A stretch of DNA of 64,000 nt from Desulfacinum hydrothermale DSM 13146 (GTDB taxonomy: Bacteria; Desulfobacterota; Syntrophobacteria; Syntrophobacterales; DSM-9756): NCBI RefSeq assembly GCF_900176285.1, contig NZ_FWXF01000021.1, positions 1 through 64,000 of the forward strand. Reading direction: 5' to 3'. The notes below the pieces were generated by a model, which was not told the DNA's origin, searched no databases, and saw nothing but the letters and a program-made list of their open reading frames with translations. The translations under genes were made by a program, and so were the position numbers. Of the stretch, positions 8,783 to 18,137 are shown piece by piece (position 1 is the stretch's first letter; each line of letters opens with the position of its first letter).

Positions 8783-10819
8783 ATGGATTACCGTTCCGTT
8801 CTCACCACCTGTCCGTACTGCGGTTGTGGCTGCGGGCTTTACCTGGAAGTGGTGGACGGTCGAATCGTTCAAACGCTTCCGTCCAAGACCAGCCCGGTGA
8901 ACCGAGGAAGGCTGTGCATCAAGGGCTGGAACGCCCACGAGTTTGTGCACCACCCCCGCCGGCTGACGCGGCCGCTCATTCGCCGCGGCGACGGCCAGGT
9001 GGAGGCATCCTGGGACGAAGCCCTGGACGCGGTGGCCTCCGAACTCAAGAGGATCAAGGAAACCTACGGCCCGGACAGCGTGGCCTTATTCTCATCCGCC
9101 AAGTGCACCAATGAGGAAAACTACCTGCTTCAAAAGTTCGCTCGGGCCGCCATCGGAACCAACAACGTGGACCACTGCGCCCGTCTCTGACACAGCTCCA
9201 CGGTGGCCGGTCTGGCCGCTGCGTTCGGTAGCGGTGCTATGACCAACTCCTTTGACGAGTTGGCCGATGCCGATTGCATCTTCATCATTGGATCCAATAC
9301 CACGGTGGCCCACCCGCTGGTGGCCACGCGGCTCTACCAGGCCAAGGCGAAAGGGGCCAAGATCCTGGTGGCGGATCCGCGAAAGATCCAGATGGCGCTC
9401 TTTGCCGACGTGGCCGTTCGCCAGCGCTTGGGCAGCGACGTGGCGCTCCTGAACGGCATGATGCACGTGATTGTGAAAAACGGTTGGCACAATCAGGCGT
9501 TCATCGAAGAGCGCACCGAGGGGTTCGAAGACTTTCTGAAGGTCATCGAGCAGTTCCCACCCGAAAGGGCTTCGGAGCTCAGTGAGGTGGCCGTGGACGA
9601 CATCGTCCGGATGGCCGAATACTACGCCAAGGCGCAAAACGGATCCATCGTCTACTGCATGGGAATCACCCAGCACACCACGGGCGTGGACAACGTGAAG
9701 TCCCTGGCCAACCTGGCCATGCTGTGCGGTCACATCGGACGCCCCTCCACGGGAGTGAACCCGCTTCGCGGCCAGAACAACGTGCAGGGAGCCTGCGACA
9801 TGGGCGGCCTTCCCAACGTCTACCCGGGCTACCAGGCCGTGACGGTTCCCGAAATCAAGGAGAAGTTCGAAAAGGCCTGGAACGCCACCCTCTCCGCCAA
9901 TGTGGGGCTCACCGTGGTGGAAATGGTGAACGGAATCGAGGAAGGCAAGGTGAAGGCCATGGTGGTCCTGGGCGAGAACCCGCTGGTGAGCGATCCCAAT
10001 GCGGGGCACGTGCGCCACGCCCTGGAGCAGCTGGAATTTTTGTGCGTGATCGACATCTTCCCCACGCCCACCACGCAACTGGCTCACGTGGTGCTCCCCG
10101 GCGCCTCCTATGCGGAAAAGGAGGGCACCTTCACCAATTCCGAACGGCGGGTTCAGAGGGTTCGCCAGGCCATCGATCCCGTGGGGGATGCACGGCCCGA
10201 CTGGCAGATCATCCGGGACCTGTCCAATCGGGTGGGCTATCCCATGAAGTATGGGTCTGCGGAAGAAATTTACGAGGAGATCCGCCAGTTGACCCCGTCT
10301 TATGCGGGCATCACCTATGAGCGGATCGAAGGGGAAGGGCTTTGCTGGCCGTGTCCCACCACCGATCATCCGGGAACCCCCTACCTGCACAAAGACCGGT
10401 TCGCCCGCGGCAAAGGCCTCTTTCACGCCATCGACTATCGGGAACCGGCGGAAATTCCGGATGCGGCCTATCCCTTCTGGCTCACCACCGGCCGATCCTA
10501 CGCGCATTATCATACCGGCACCCTGACGCGCGTCTCAGCGCACCTGGATCGGGAGATGCGGGAGGTTTTGTTGGAGATGCATCCGGAGGATGCCGGTGCC
10601 TACGGCGTAAAGGATGGGGACATGGTGCGGGTGAGCAGTCGGCGCGGCACTGTGACCGCCAAAGTGCAGGTGACGGACCGCATCGGAAAGGGCGTGCTTT
10701 TCATGCCGTTTCACTTCGCCGAAAGCGCCGCCAATGTGCTCACCAACGCGGCTCTGGACCCCGTGTGCAAGATCCCCGAATACAAGGTGTGCGCGGTGAA
10801 GGTGGAAAAGGCGGCCTGA
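8783..10819 (+). CDS. fdhA: Selenocysteine formate dehydrogenase, catalytic subunit (short form)
   Basis: A 678-residue molybdopterin oxidoreductase read through a UGA at 9188-9190 (residue 136). The context HCARL-U-HSSTVAG is the classic Sec site of formate dehydrogenases, and a SECIS-like hairpin follows at once. The N-terminus has the [4Fe-4S] binding CPYCGCGCGLYL...GRLCIKG; downstream, 'GITQHTTGVDNV' and 'GQNNVQGACDMG' are family motifs, and the C-terminal molydopterin-dinucleotide domain begins near residue 560. It lacks the N-terminal ferredoxin domains found in its 933-residue paralogue at 50036. It oxidises formate to CO2 (or the reverse) in the cytoplasm; no signal peptide is seen. 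It stands alone, divergent from rnf. AGGAGAGG lies upstream of the ATG. Confidence 0.94.
9188..9222 (+). promoter_or_regulatory. SECIS element of fdhA (first copy)
   Basis: Directly after the UGA, GGCC (9205-9208) and GGCC (9214-9217) flank the loop GGTCT. The GGUCU apical loop is the one recognised by SelB in E. coli fdhF. The 41 bases 9179-9219 are identical to the corresponding bases of the second fdhA. Confidence 0.85.
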
Positions 10820-11078
10820 GCAAACCGCTGTTGCGGGCCCCCGTAAACGAGCCATGGTATAGGACCCATGGGCGGCGGCCCGGCGTAGCTTAGAGCCCCG
10901 TAGGGGGGGCGGCGTGACGCGCTCCATGCCAAGCCTAATCGACAGAGCCTGACGGACGCATTTCAGGCTTTGTATTCGCAAAAGCGATCCGCCGGGTCGC
11001 CCCGAAAAGAGGGCTGCGCAGCAGGGCCCATTTCCAGGAGTCCCATTTCGGACCAGGCCCGCTAAGCAAGCGAGGAAA

Positions 11079-11120
11079 GGGGCGCGCGGGGTTCCTAGAC
11101 CCCGGGCCCCCTCTTTTTTT
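11079..11120 (+). terminator. Rho-independent terminator downstream of fdhA
   Basis: A two-part GC stem (ggggc...gcccc enclosing cggggt/accccg with loop tcctag) is followed by ctcttttttt. It is about 260 bases after the fdhA stop. The rest of the 10820-11261 gap contains no recognisable gene. Confidence 0.75.
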
Positions 11121-11261
11121 CGCTGGAAGGTCTCCATGGCGGCCGTTGGCCCCCAAGCCGCCGGCCATGGATCACGGCGGGACCTTCCCCAAGGCTTCCT
11201 TGGGCAAAGGGATGGGAGCTTGAGACCACGGGGACGCCGGGTGTGGCACCGGCCCTTCGGG

Positions 11262-11729
11262 TCAGGAAACGTGGGGTCCTGCCTTCCGGACGGCGTCTGC
11301 AGCGGCGCGGGCCAGCGCATCGCAGCGCTCATTTTCGGGATGGCCGCTGTGGCCCCTGACCCATCGCCACTCCACCTGATGGCGCTGTGTGAGCCGGTCC
11401 AACTCCAGCCAAAGCTCCTTGTTTTTGACCGGTTCCTTGGTGGCGGTCTTCCAGCCGTTCTTTTTCCAGCGGTGGATCCACTGGGTGATGCCCTTTTGGA
11501 GGTACTGGGAGTCGGTGTGCACCACCACGTGGCAGGGTTCTTTGAGTGCCTTGAGGGCCTCGATGACCGCCGTGAGTTCCATCTTGTTGTTGGTGGTCCT
11601 GGGGCTGGATCCGCTGAGTTCCTTTTCGTGACCTTTGTAGCGCAGGATCGCGCCCCAGCCGCCCGGTCCAGGGTTGCCGGTGCAGGCTCCGTCGGTGAAG
11701 ATCTCCACCCGTTTTCTCTTTTGCATCAT
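11262..11729 (-). CDS. rnhA: Ribonuclease HI
   Basis: A 155-residue RNase HI, the same length as the E. coli enzyme. All four metal-binding acidic residues are present: Asp in [14 protein letters not shown], Glu in NKMELTA, Asp in HTDSQY and Asp in NERCDALA; the catalytic-loop His is in RGHSGHPEN. It degrades the RNA strand of RNA-DNA hybrids (R-loops, Okazaki primers). A longer reading to 11879 adds about 50 residues unlike the family; the start at 11729 has GAGAGG upstream, with a second ATG directly after it at 11726. Confidence 0.95.
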   Translation of the reverse strand: MMQKRKRVEIFTDGACTGNPGPGGWGAILRYKGHEKELSGSSPRTTNNKMELTAVIEALKALKEPCHVVVHTDSQYLQKGITQWIHRWKKNGWKTATKEPVKNKELWLELDRLTQRHQVEWRWVRGHSGHPENERCDALARAAADAVRKAGPHVS

Positions 11730-11997
11730 GTCTTCGTCCTCTCCATCGTCGGCCACCATAGCATGAAAGAAGCGCCGAGACACGTGCGCGATCCACGCGG
11801 CCTGCGCAGTCCCATGGGGCCAAAACGACTCCCCTCCCATGGGCTTCCCCAGCCACGATTGAGGCCGTTCACCTTGCACGGATCACGCGTGACCCGTCCC
11901 GGGATATCGGTGCCGGGAGCCGGTGTCATCCCCTCAGGGTTTGTGGTAAAAGGGGCAGGAACGGAAGGAAAAACGATCCGATCGCACGGAGGCGAAC

Positions 11998-13440
11998 ATG
12001 AACGGCTGGCGGAAACGTTTTAACCTCAACATACGCCAAAAGGTCATCGTGGGGATGACCCTGGGGGTCCTGACCCTGGGGGTTATCGGGGCGATTTCGT
12101 ACCGGTCGCTCCTGGAGGTCGAAACCAAGGTGAAGTTCGTGGAGGTGGCGGACGACCTTTTGAACACCATCCTGGAGCTGCGTCGATTCGAAAAGAACTT
12201 CTTTTTGTATGAAACACTGGAGGCCATCGAAGAAAACGAGCGCTACCGAGAAGAGGCGACGTCCATTCTGACCCGCATTTCCCCCAGGCTCCGGTCCCTG
12301 GAGGGAGGTCAGAAGCTCCAGAGGATTGAAGCGTCTCTTCGGGACTATCGGCGTTTGATGGCACAGCTCAAACAGGCGGCTTCGGCGCACCGGCGGGAAG
12401 AGATTCATCGGTTGGAGCAGCCTCTGCGGGAAAAGGGTAAGGAACTGGTGGACCTGGCCCAGGACCTGGTCTATTTCGAGCGCCAGAGGATCTTGGGCAT
12501 CCTCAAGGGCTTGAAGACCCAACTGGCGGGATCCCTCGCCTTGGCCTTGCTGGGGGGTGTCCTTTTCGTCGCCCTCGTGGCCCGAAAGATCGTTCGTCCC
12601 CTCAAGGTGATCGAGAGGAACATGTTGCGGATCGCCCAGGGTGACTTTGCCCCTCTTCCGGTCATGGATACTCGGGACGAAACGCAGCAGGTGGTAAAAG
12701 CCTTCAACCGCATGGTCACCGAATTGGAACGGCGCCAGGACCAGCTGGTGCAGGCCAAGAAGCTTTCTTCCTTGGGGGTGCTCACCTCCGGGGTGGCCCA
12801 CCAATTGAACAACCCCCTCAACAACATCTCCACCTCGTGCCAGATCCTTCTGGAAGACCTGGATCAGTTGGATGAGGACTTCATCCGGCGGGTGCTCACC
12901 AATGTGGAACAGGAAGTGGCGCGGGCCCGGGACATCGTGAAGGGCCTTTTGGAGTTTTCCAGGGCCAAGGAATTTACCATCGTGCCCACCAACCTGAACG
13001 AAGTGGTGGCCAAAACGGTGCGACTGATCTCCAGTCAGGTGCCCCCGGGTGTTCGCATCGAGACGCGGGTTTCCGAAAACATGGTGGTCGAGATGGACCC
13101 CCAGCGCATGCAGCAGGTCTTTTTGAATCTCTTCATGAATGCCATCCAGGCCATGCCGGAGGGCCGGGGGGAGATCTGGGTCACGGCGGAATACGACCAG
13201 GCGGCCCAGCAGGTTCTGATCCGCGTGCGGGACACCGGCTGCGGTATGTCGGAAGAGGTGGCCAGCAAGATCTTCGATCCCTTTTTCACCACCAAAGAGG
13301 TGGGGGCGGGCACTGGACTGGGAATGTCCATCGCCTACGGGATCGTGGAAAAGCATCGGGGGCACATCGAGGTGGAAAGCCGCGAAGGCGAAGGGACGAC
13401 GTTTACCATTATCCTGCCGGTCAAGCGGTCCGAGGCTTAG
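11998..13440 (+). CDS. Membrane sensor histidine kinase (HAMP-HisKA-HATPase)
   Basis: A 480-residue sensor kinase. A membrane helix at about residues 17-35 and another at 177-197 enclose a mostly helical periplasmic region (four-helix-bundle-like, no recognisable ligand pocket). A HAMP linker follows (198-250), then HisKA with phosphoacceptor His268 in SGVAHQLNNPLNN, and a C-terminal ATPase with N box MNAIQAMP, DTGCGMS, and FTTKEVGAGTGLGMS. Such HAMP-HisKA kinases usually pair with NtrC-type regulators, and one lies 286 bases downstream at 13727 on the same strand. The ligand is not apparent. ATG at 11998 has GGAGG upstream. Confidence 0.92.
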   Translation: MNGWRKRFNLNIRQKVIVGMTLGVLTLGVIGAISYRSLLEVETKVKFVEVADDLLNTILELRRFEKNFFLYETLEAIEENERYREEATSILTRISPRLRSLEGGQKLQRIEASLRDYRRLMAQLKQAASAHRREEIHRLEQPLREKGKELVDLAQDLVYFERQRILGILKGLKTQLAGSLALALLGGVLFVALVARKIVRPLKVIERNMLRIAQGDFAPLPVMDTRDETQQVVKAFNRMVTELERRQDQLVQAKKLSSLGVLTSGVAHQLNNPLNNISTSCQILLEDLDQLDEDFIRRVLTNVEQEVARARDIVKGLLEFSRAKEFTIVPTNLNEVVAKTVRLISSQVPPGVRIETRVSENMVVEMDPQRMQQVFLNLFMNAIQAMPEGRGEIWVTAEYDQAAQQVLIRVRDTGCGMSEEVASKIFDPFFTTKEVGAGTGLGMSIAYGIVEKHRGHIEVESREGEGTTFTIILPVKRSEA

Positions 13441-13441
13441 G

Positions 13442-13657
13442 CGGCTGTCTGGGAACGCCCCGGTTCCTCCCTTCTCGTGTGGACGGAGAGTGGGGGACAC
13501 CAGGGGCGCCCGTGTCACCGGCCTGTCGTTTCAGCAGTAGGGGCGGGACCCGACCCGACAAGGCTTTCTGGGAATTCAAGAATCACCACGGGGCCGGTGA
13601 AATTGCAACGGGTCAGATAGGCCCAAAAGGCCGGCAGGCCATCGTGGGTCAGGCTCC
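13442..13657 (+). repeat. MITE-like dispersed repeat, copy 1
   Basis: It starts with 'ggctgtctgggaacgcc' and includes the 'taggggcgggacccgacccg' and 'gcccaaaaggccggcaggcc' blocks shared by the other copies (17334, 21697, 37255, 38803, 56315, 58706, 62970). The right end 'caggctcc' is a degenerate version of the inverted end. It lies between the kinase and the regulator gene. Confidence 0.7.
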
Positions 13658-13726
13658 GTGGGAGGGAAGACAGGGGGCGCCTGGGACTGGAATGGATCCG
13701 CTGCTGTGGAACGAGATGGGGTAGGG

Positions 13727-15076
13727 ATGACGGAGCGCATTCTCATTGTGGATGACGAAAAGGTTGCTCGGGAGAACCTGCAATACGTTCTCAAAAAGGA
13801 AGGCTACCACGTGGTGGCTGTGGACAGCGGATTCCGGGCCCTCAAGGAGCTGGAGCGCACCGAGTTCGATTTGGTCATGACGGATCTGCGCATGGAACGC
13901 GTGGACGGCATGGACGTGCTGGAACGGACCAAGGAGCTGTGGCCGCAGACGGAGGTGATCGTGGTCACGGGCTACGCCACCGTGGCCACGGCGGTGGAGG
14001 CCATGAAGAAAGGGGCCTACCATTATCTTCCCAAGCCCTACAAGCTCGAGGAGGTGCGCATCCTGGTGCGCAAGGCCCTGGAACGCCGGGAATTGGAAAA
14101 GGAGGTCCAGGAGCTCCGACGGCAAGTGCGCCAGGAGACCGGCGGCCCGGTGATCATCGGCAAGAGCGACAAAATGCACCAACTGCTGCGCTTGGCGGAA
14201 CAAATCGCTCCGACGGATACGAGCGTGCTCATCTTGGGGGAGACCGGGACGGGCAAGGAATTGGTGGCCAGGTTTCTCCACGCCAAGAGCCAACGTGGGG
14301 ACCGACCTTTTCTGGCCATCAATTGCGGAGCCTTTTCCGAGGAGCTATTGGCCAATGAGCTTTTCGGCCATGAAAAGGAGGCCTTCACCGGGGCGGGTTC
14401 CACCAAAAAGGGATTGCTGGAAGCGGCCCATGGGGGGACGGTTTTTCTGGATGAAATCGGAGAGATGCCGCCCGCCATGCAGGTGAAGCTTCTGCGGGTG
14501 CTGCAGGAAAAAAAGCTCATCCGGGTGGGAGGAACCGAAGAGATTCCGGTGGACATCCGGGTGGTGGCCGCCACCAACCGTAACCTTCTCAAAGAAGTCA
14601 AGCGGGGACGCTTCCGCCAGGATCTTTTCTACCGGATCAATGTGATTACGCTCTATGTGCCGCCCCTGGTGGAGCGAAGGGACGATATCCCACTTTTGTG
14701 CCGCCACTTTCTGGACAAATTTGCCCGGGCCCAACAAAAGGAGATTGCCGAGATCTCCGAAGAGGTGCTGGAAGTGCTCATGCAATACGAGTTTCCCGGC
14801 AACGTGCGGGAGCTGGAAAACATCGTGGAGCGGGCGGTGGCCCTGGCCCAGGGGGATCGGATCGAAGTGAACCACTTGCCGCCGGACCTTCAGCAGCTGA
14901 CCCTCCGAGTGCCGCGGCCGGCTCGTCGGGAATTTCTCACCCTGGAGGAGTACGAAAAGGAATACATCCTGTGGGTGCTCAAGAAGGTGAAGGGGAACAA
15001 GACCAAGGCGGCCGAAATCCTGGGCATCGATCGCGTTTCCCTCTGGCGCCGGCTGAAACGTTTCGGGGTCCAGTAG
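13727..15076 (+). CDS. NtrC-family sigma-54-dependent response regulator
   Basis: A 449-residue regulator. The receiver domain is residues 1-120, with acidic pair Asp9-Asp10, phosphoacceptor Asp53 (MTDLRM), Thr in VTGYAT and Lys in PKPYK. The AAA+ sigma-54-activation domain (about 140-375) has Walker A GETGTGKE and Walker B GGTVFLDEIGE. A Fis-type helix-turn-helix ends the protein (KTKAAEILGIDRVSLWRRLK). The sigma-54 contact loop reads EAFTGA rather than GAFTGA. ATG at 13727 follows GTAGGG; the receiver begins at residue 4, so no longer start is needed. It is the likely partner of the kinase at 11998. Its receiver closely resembles that in the convergent Lon-type protease. Confidence 0.94.
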   Translation: MTERILIVDDEKVARENLQYVLKKEGYHVVAVDSGFRALKELERTEFDLVMTDLRMERVDGMDVLERTKELWPQTEVIVVTGYATVATAVEAMKKGAYHYLPKPYKLEEVRILVRKALERRELEKEVQELRRQVRQETGGPVIIGKSDKMHQLLRLAEQIAPTDTSVLILGETGTGKELVARFLHAKSQRGDRPFLAINCGAFSEELLANELFGHEKEAFTGAGSTKKGLLEAAHGGTVFLDEIGEMPPAMQVKLLRVLQEKKLIRVGGTEEIPVDIRVVAATNRNLLKEVKRGRFRQDLFYRINVITLYVPPLVERRDDIPLLCRHFLDKFARAQQKEIAEISEEVLEVLMQYEFPGNVRELENIVERAVALAQGDRIEVNHLPPDLQQLTLRVPRPARREFLTLEEYEKEYILWVLKKVKGNKTKAAEILGIDRVSLWRRLKRFGVQ

Positions 15077-15091
15077 TTCCTGGCAGCCGGG

Positions 15092-17116
15092 TCAGGATCC
15101 CTGCGCGGGCTCCAAAACCTTATCCAGGATCTGCTCAATGCCCTCGGCCAGTACCACGTCTATGTCCATGAGCACATCCTCTTCCAGCAGGCGGATGTCC
15201 GATTCATTGCGCTGGGGGAAAATCACCGTGGACACACCGGCCCGTTGGGCCGCCAAGATCTTTTCTCGAACGCCGGCCACCGGCAGTAGACGTCCGCTCA
15301 AGGTGAGCTCTCCGGTCATGGCCACATCCCGGCGCACCGGGCGCTGCATGAGCAGGGACAAGAGGGAGACGGCGATGGTGATCCCCGCAGAAGGCCCGTC
15401 CTTGGGGATGGCGCCCGCCGGAATGTGGATGTGGATGTCCGAGTCCCTGAAAAAGTCCGGGTCGAGTCCGAAGTGCTCCGCGTGACTGCGCACATAGCTC
15501 AGGGCCGTCTGAGCCGATTCCTTGAGGATGGTTCCCAGGGATCCGGTGAGGATCAGTTGCTGGGAGCCCCGCATGCGTGTGCTCTCCACAAAGATGATTT
15601 CGCCCCCGAGTTCGCTCCAAACCAGCCCGGTGGCCACGCCGATCCGACTCCGGGCTTCCGTCACCTCGAAGGTGTATCGCGGAGGGCCCAACAGTTCGGG
15701 AATCACATCGGGAGGGATCTCCCCCGGTCCCTGGGAGTCCTTCGCCGTCAGATAGAGCCGGGCCACTTTGCGGCAAACGGCCGCCAGTTCCCTTTCCAGA
15801 TGGCGCAGCCCCGCCTCCCGCGTGTAACCCCGAATGATGGTGAGGATGGTCTCCTCGGAAAAAGAGACATCCCGGCCGCGCAGGCCGTGCTCTTCCAGCT
15901 GTCGGGGGATCATGAAGTGGCGGGCGATGGCCAGTTTTTCCCTTTCCGTGTAGCCGGGAAATTGAATGACTTCCAGCCGATCCAACAGGGGGCGGGGAAG
16001 TCGTTCCACCCCATTGGCCGTGGCGATGAACATGACGCCCGAAAGGTCGAAGGGCACGTCCAAGTAATGGTCCATGAAATGGGAATTCTGCTCCGGATCC
16101 AGGATTTCCAAAAGCACCGACGCGGGGTCTCCCCGGAAGTCCTGCCCGATCTTGTCGATTTCATCCAGCATGAAGACCGGGTTCTTGACCCCCAGGCGCC
16201 GTATCTCGTGGATGATCCGGCCCGGCATGGCCCCCACGTAAGTTCTCCGATGGCCCCGCAGTTCCGCCTCGTCGCGAAGGCCCGCCAGGGAAAGCCTCAC
16301 GAAGCGCCGTTCCAGGGCTTGGGCGATGGATCGCCCGATGGAGGTCTTGCCCGTGCCGGGCGGGCCGGAAAAGCACAGGATCGGCCCCCGGGTCATCTGC
16401 ATGTGGCGCCTTCTTTCCTTGACGGATGAGACCAACGATCGCAGTTCGGCCATGTTGATGGGCTTGGAAAGATACGTCACGGCCCCCTTTTGGAGGGCGG
16501 TCACGGCGGAAGTGACGGTGGCGTATCCCGTCACCATGATCGTTTCCGTATGGGGCGAGATCTTCTTGATGGCCTCCAGGAGCTGCAGTCCGTCCATCTT
16601 CTGCATCTTCAAGTCCGTGATGACCAGATCGTACTCCTTGATGCGAAGCTTGTCGAAGGCCTCCTGGCCGTCCACGGCCGTGTCCACCTGGTGCCCATCC
16701 TTGCGAAGCACGTATTCCAGGTTGGTGCGGGCGATTTCCTCGTCGTCCACCACCAGCACGCGAAACGCCTGGAGGGAGCAAAGGGTGCGAACCGCCAGAT
16801 AATCCAAAATGCGGTCCTTCACGTGCTGAAGACCGTGATGGGCCTGACCCAGAATCTCCTGGGCACGGTCCAGGTCCAAGTTGTCCACGGTAAAGTGATT
16901 CCAGGGTAGGGAAAGGAGAAAGTCCACGTAGGCGGTGCCAATGGCATATTCGGCCACGGCCGGATCCGTCTTTTGCAGCTTGTCCAGCTCCTTGAGCGCC
17001 ACCTTGAGCACATGCTCGGGAAGGTCGGCTCCTTCCACACGTTGACGCAGTAAGTCCAGATCCTCCGGTTCGGCCTCGGGGCGTTGCTCGTCCTGCGGAC
17101 GCTTGAAGAAGATCAT
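15092..17116 (-). CDS. Lon-type ATP-dependent protease with an inserted CheY-like receiver domain
   Basis: A 674-residue hybrid. Residues 1-112 match the helical region just before the Lon ATPase ('SLPWNHFTVDNLDLDRA', 'HHGLQHVKDRILDYLAVRTL'); the usual N-terminal LonN substrate domain is missing. Residues ~117-235 are a complete receiver: Asp124-Asp125, phosphoacceptor Asp168 in VITDLKM, Thr196 in VTGYAT, Lys218 in SKP. The AAA+ module then resumes, with Walker A GPPGTGKT (251-258) and Walker B VFMLDEID (314-321). The S16 peptidase domain has Ser576 (PKDGPSAG) and Lys619, so ATPase and protease look active. GGAGG lies nine bases before the ATG. The gene converges on the NtrC-type regulator with a 15-base gap. 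Phosphorylation of Asp168 probably gates the ring (inference). Confidence 0.93.
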   Translation of the reverse strand: MIFFKRPQDEQRPEAEPEDLDLLRQRVEGADLPEHVLKVALKELDKLQKTDPAVAEYAIGTAYVDFLLSLPWNHFTVDNLDLDRAQEILGQAHHGLQHVKDRILDYLAVRTLCSLQAFRVLVVDDEEIARTNLEYVLRKDGHQVDTAVDGQEAFDKLRIKEYDLVITDLKMQKMDGLQLLEAIKKISPHTETIMVTGYATVTSAVTALQKGAVTYLSKPINMAELRSLVSSVKERRRHMQMTRGPILCFSGPPGTGKTSIGRSIAQALERRFVRLSLAGLRDEAELRGHRRTYVGAMPGRIIHEIRRLGVKNPVFMLDEIDKIGQDFRGDPASVLLEILDPEQNSHFMDHYLDVPFDLSGVMFIATANGVERLPRPLLDRLEVIQFPGYTEREKLAIARHFMIPRQLEEHGLRGRDVSFSEETILTIIRGYTREAGLRHLERELAAVCRKVARLYLTAKDSQGPGEIPPDVIPELLGPPRYTFEVTEARSRIGVATGLVWSELGGEIIFVESTRMRGSQQLILTGSLGTILKESAQTALSYVRSHAEHFGLDPDFFRDSDIHIHIPAGAIPKDGPSAGITIAVSLLSLLMQRPVRRDVAMTGELTLSGRLLPVAGVREKILAAQRAGVSTVIFPQRNESDIRLLEEDVLMDIDVVLAEGIEQILDKVLEPAQGS

Positions 17117-17333
17117 GGGCTGGATCCTCCTGGTTTGGGATGCTTCATCGGGGGCTGATTATTTCATCCGTGGAAGCGGCACGCAAACGAAAAGGTGCTG
17201 CAGAAAGCGCGATTCCATCGGGTCTTGTCGGCCTCAAGGCTGAGCCCGGAAGTCGGCGAGAGACCAGGATAAACGGTGGTCAGGAGGGATCGAGGGGGTG
17301 ACGAGTCAAGAAGGGAAGGCAATGGGACACCCG

Positions 17334-17515
17334 GGAGCTATCCCGAAAACGTCCGGGTTGGTCTCCTCTTTCATGGATAAAAGGGAGGGGTAAGCCGGCG
17401 GGTCCGTGCTGTCGGCCTGGCCTTGCGCACCTAGGGGCGGAACCCGCCCCTCCTCCAGGCCTTGTGAGAACTCACAAAGTGCCATAGGGCACCGTGGCAT
17501 TGCAACGAGTTAAAA
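17334..17515 (+). repeat. MITE-like dispersed repeat, copy 2
   Basis: It contains 'gggagctatcccgaaaacg', 'cgtgctgtcggcctggc', the hairpin 'aggggcggaacccgcccct' and 'ggcattgcaacgagtt', in the same order as the other copies. The gap 17117-17911 holds this repeat, the palindromes at 17657-17757 and no recognisable gene before 17912. Confidence 0.65.
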
Positions 17516-17656
17516 TTCGCCACCCCCGGTCCAATGGGGGTTGTGGAACCGGCGCCCGTTCCCGGGTCACGGCGGCCGCCTTGCCATGACGCTTCTTCCG
17601 GTGGTGCGCAGATGGAAACCGGGGCCGGCGAGGCCCCGGAGATCTTCTCGCAAGTG

Positions 17657-17757
17657 TTGCAAGGTGCAATAGTCTGTTGTATTGGTTGCAATGATCGCTA
17701 ACATTATGAAAAGACACAAATAACGCTTTTGAGTTTTCTTTTTGTTGCATTCTGCAA
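17657..17757. promoter_or_regulatory. Two TTGCA-N3-TGCAA palindromes, putative operators
   Basis: Identical half-sites form two perfect inverted repeats: TTGCAAGGTGCAA (17657-17669) and TTGCATTCTGCAA (17745-17757), with centres 88 bases apart. A further half-site, GGTTGCAATG, lies between them at 17684. The segment is AT-rich compared with its surroundings and sits 150-250 bases before the small ORF at 17912, where the promoter of the usp/transporter cluster should be. The binding protein is not known. Confidence 0.45.
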
Positions 17758-17911
17758 TGGTGAGTGTTTTTCGCGTTTTTCCCGTCAGGAAAAGATAGAA
17801 GCCAGAAAATCAAGTAGTTAGGTATTGAGACCTCCTTTTGGTACGGGTTTTGATCTTTAAGGGGGCAACGGCAACCAATCCCCGCAAGGGACCCCAAAAA
17901 GGAGGACGGAC

Positions 17912-18085
17912 ATGGGACGGATCAAGGAAAAACTGGAAGCCATGGCGGCGGCCATCGCCTTTGCAGAAGCCGATGAAAGGGAGGAAGCCCTGCGGCTGCT
18001 GGAAGAAAGTGAGCGTACGGAAAAGCGGGTGGAGACGAGAAAGGATCAGCGCCAGCGGCCTCGGCCCCGGGTGTATCGAACCTGA
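17912..18085 (+). CDS. Small charged protein, 57 aa, unknown function
   Basis: A 57-residue ORF with a strong GGAGG seven bases before the ATG. It is highly charged and probably helical: an Ala/Glu-rich first half (MAAAIAFAEADEREEALRLL) and an Arg-rich C-terminus (KDQRQRPRPRVYRT). I recognise no family. It lies 52 bases before the first UspA-like gene in the same direction and is probably the first gene of the usp/transporter cluster. The ribosome-binding site and strand argue that it is real. Confidence 0.6.
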   Translation: MGRIKEKLEAMAAAIAFAEADEREEALRLLEESERTEKRVETRKDQRQRPRPRVYRT

Positions 18086-18137
18086 AAGCCTTTTCTCAGA
18101 GGTTCTCATAAAGAGCGGCGAAAGGGGGGACACAGAG

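Noticed and set aside
9092..10513. Long antisense frame across the first fdhA (a similar one spans 50195-52729)
   Set aside because: It has no recognisable domain and exactly mirrors a strongly conserved Sec-dependent enzyme.
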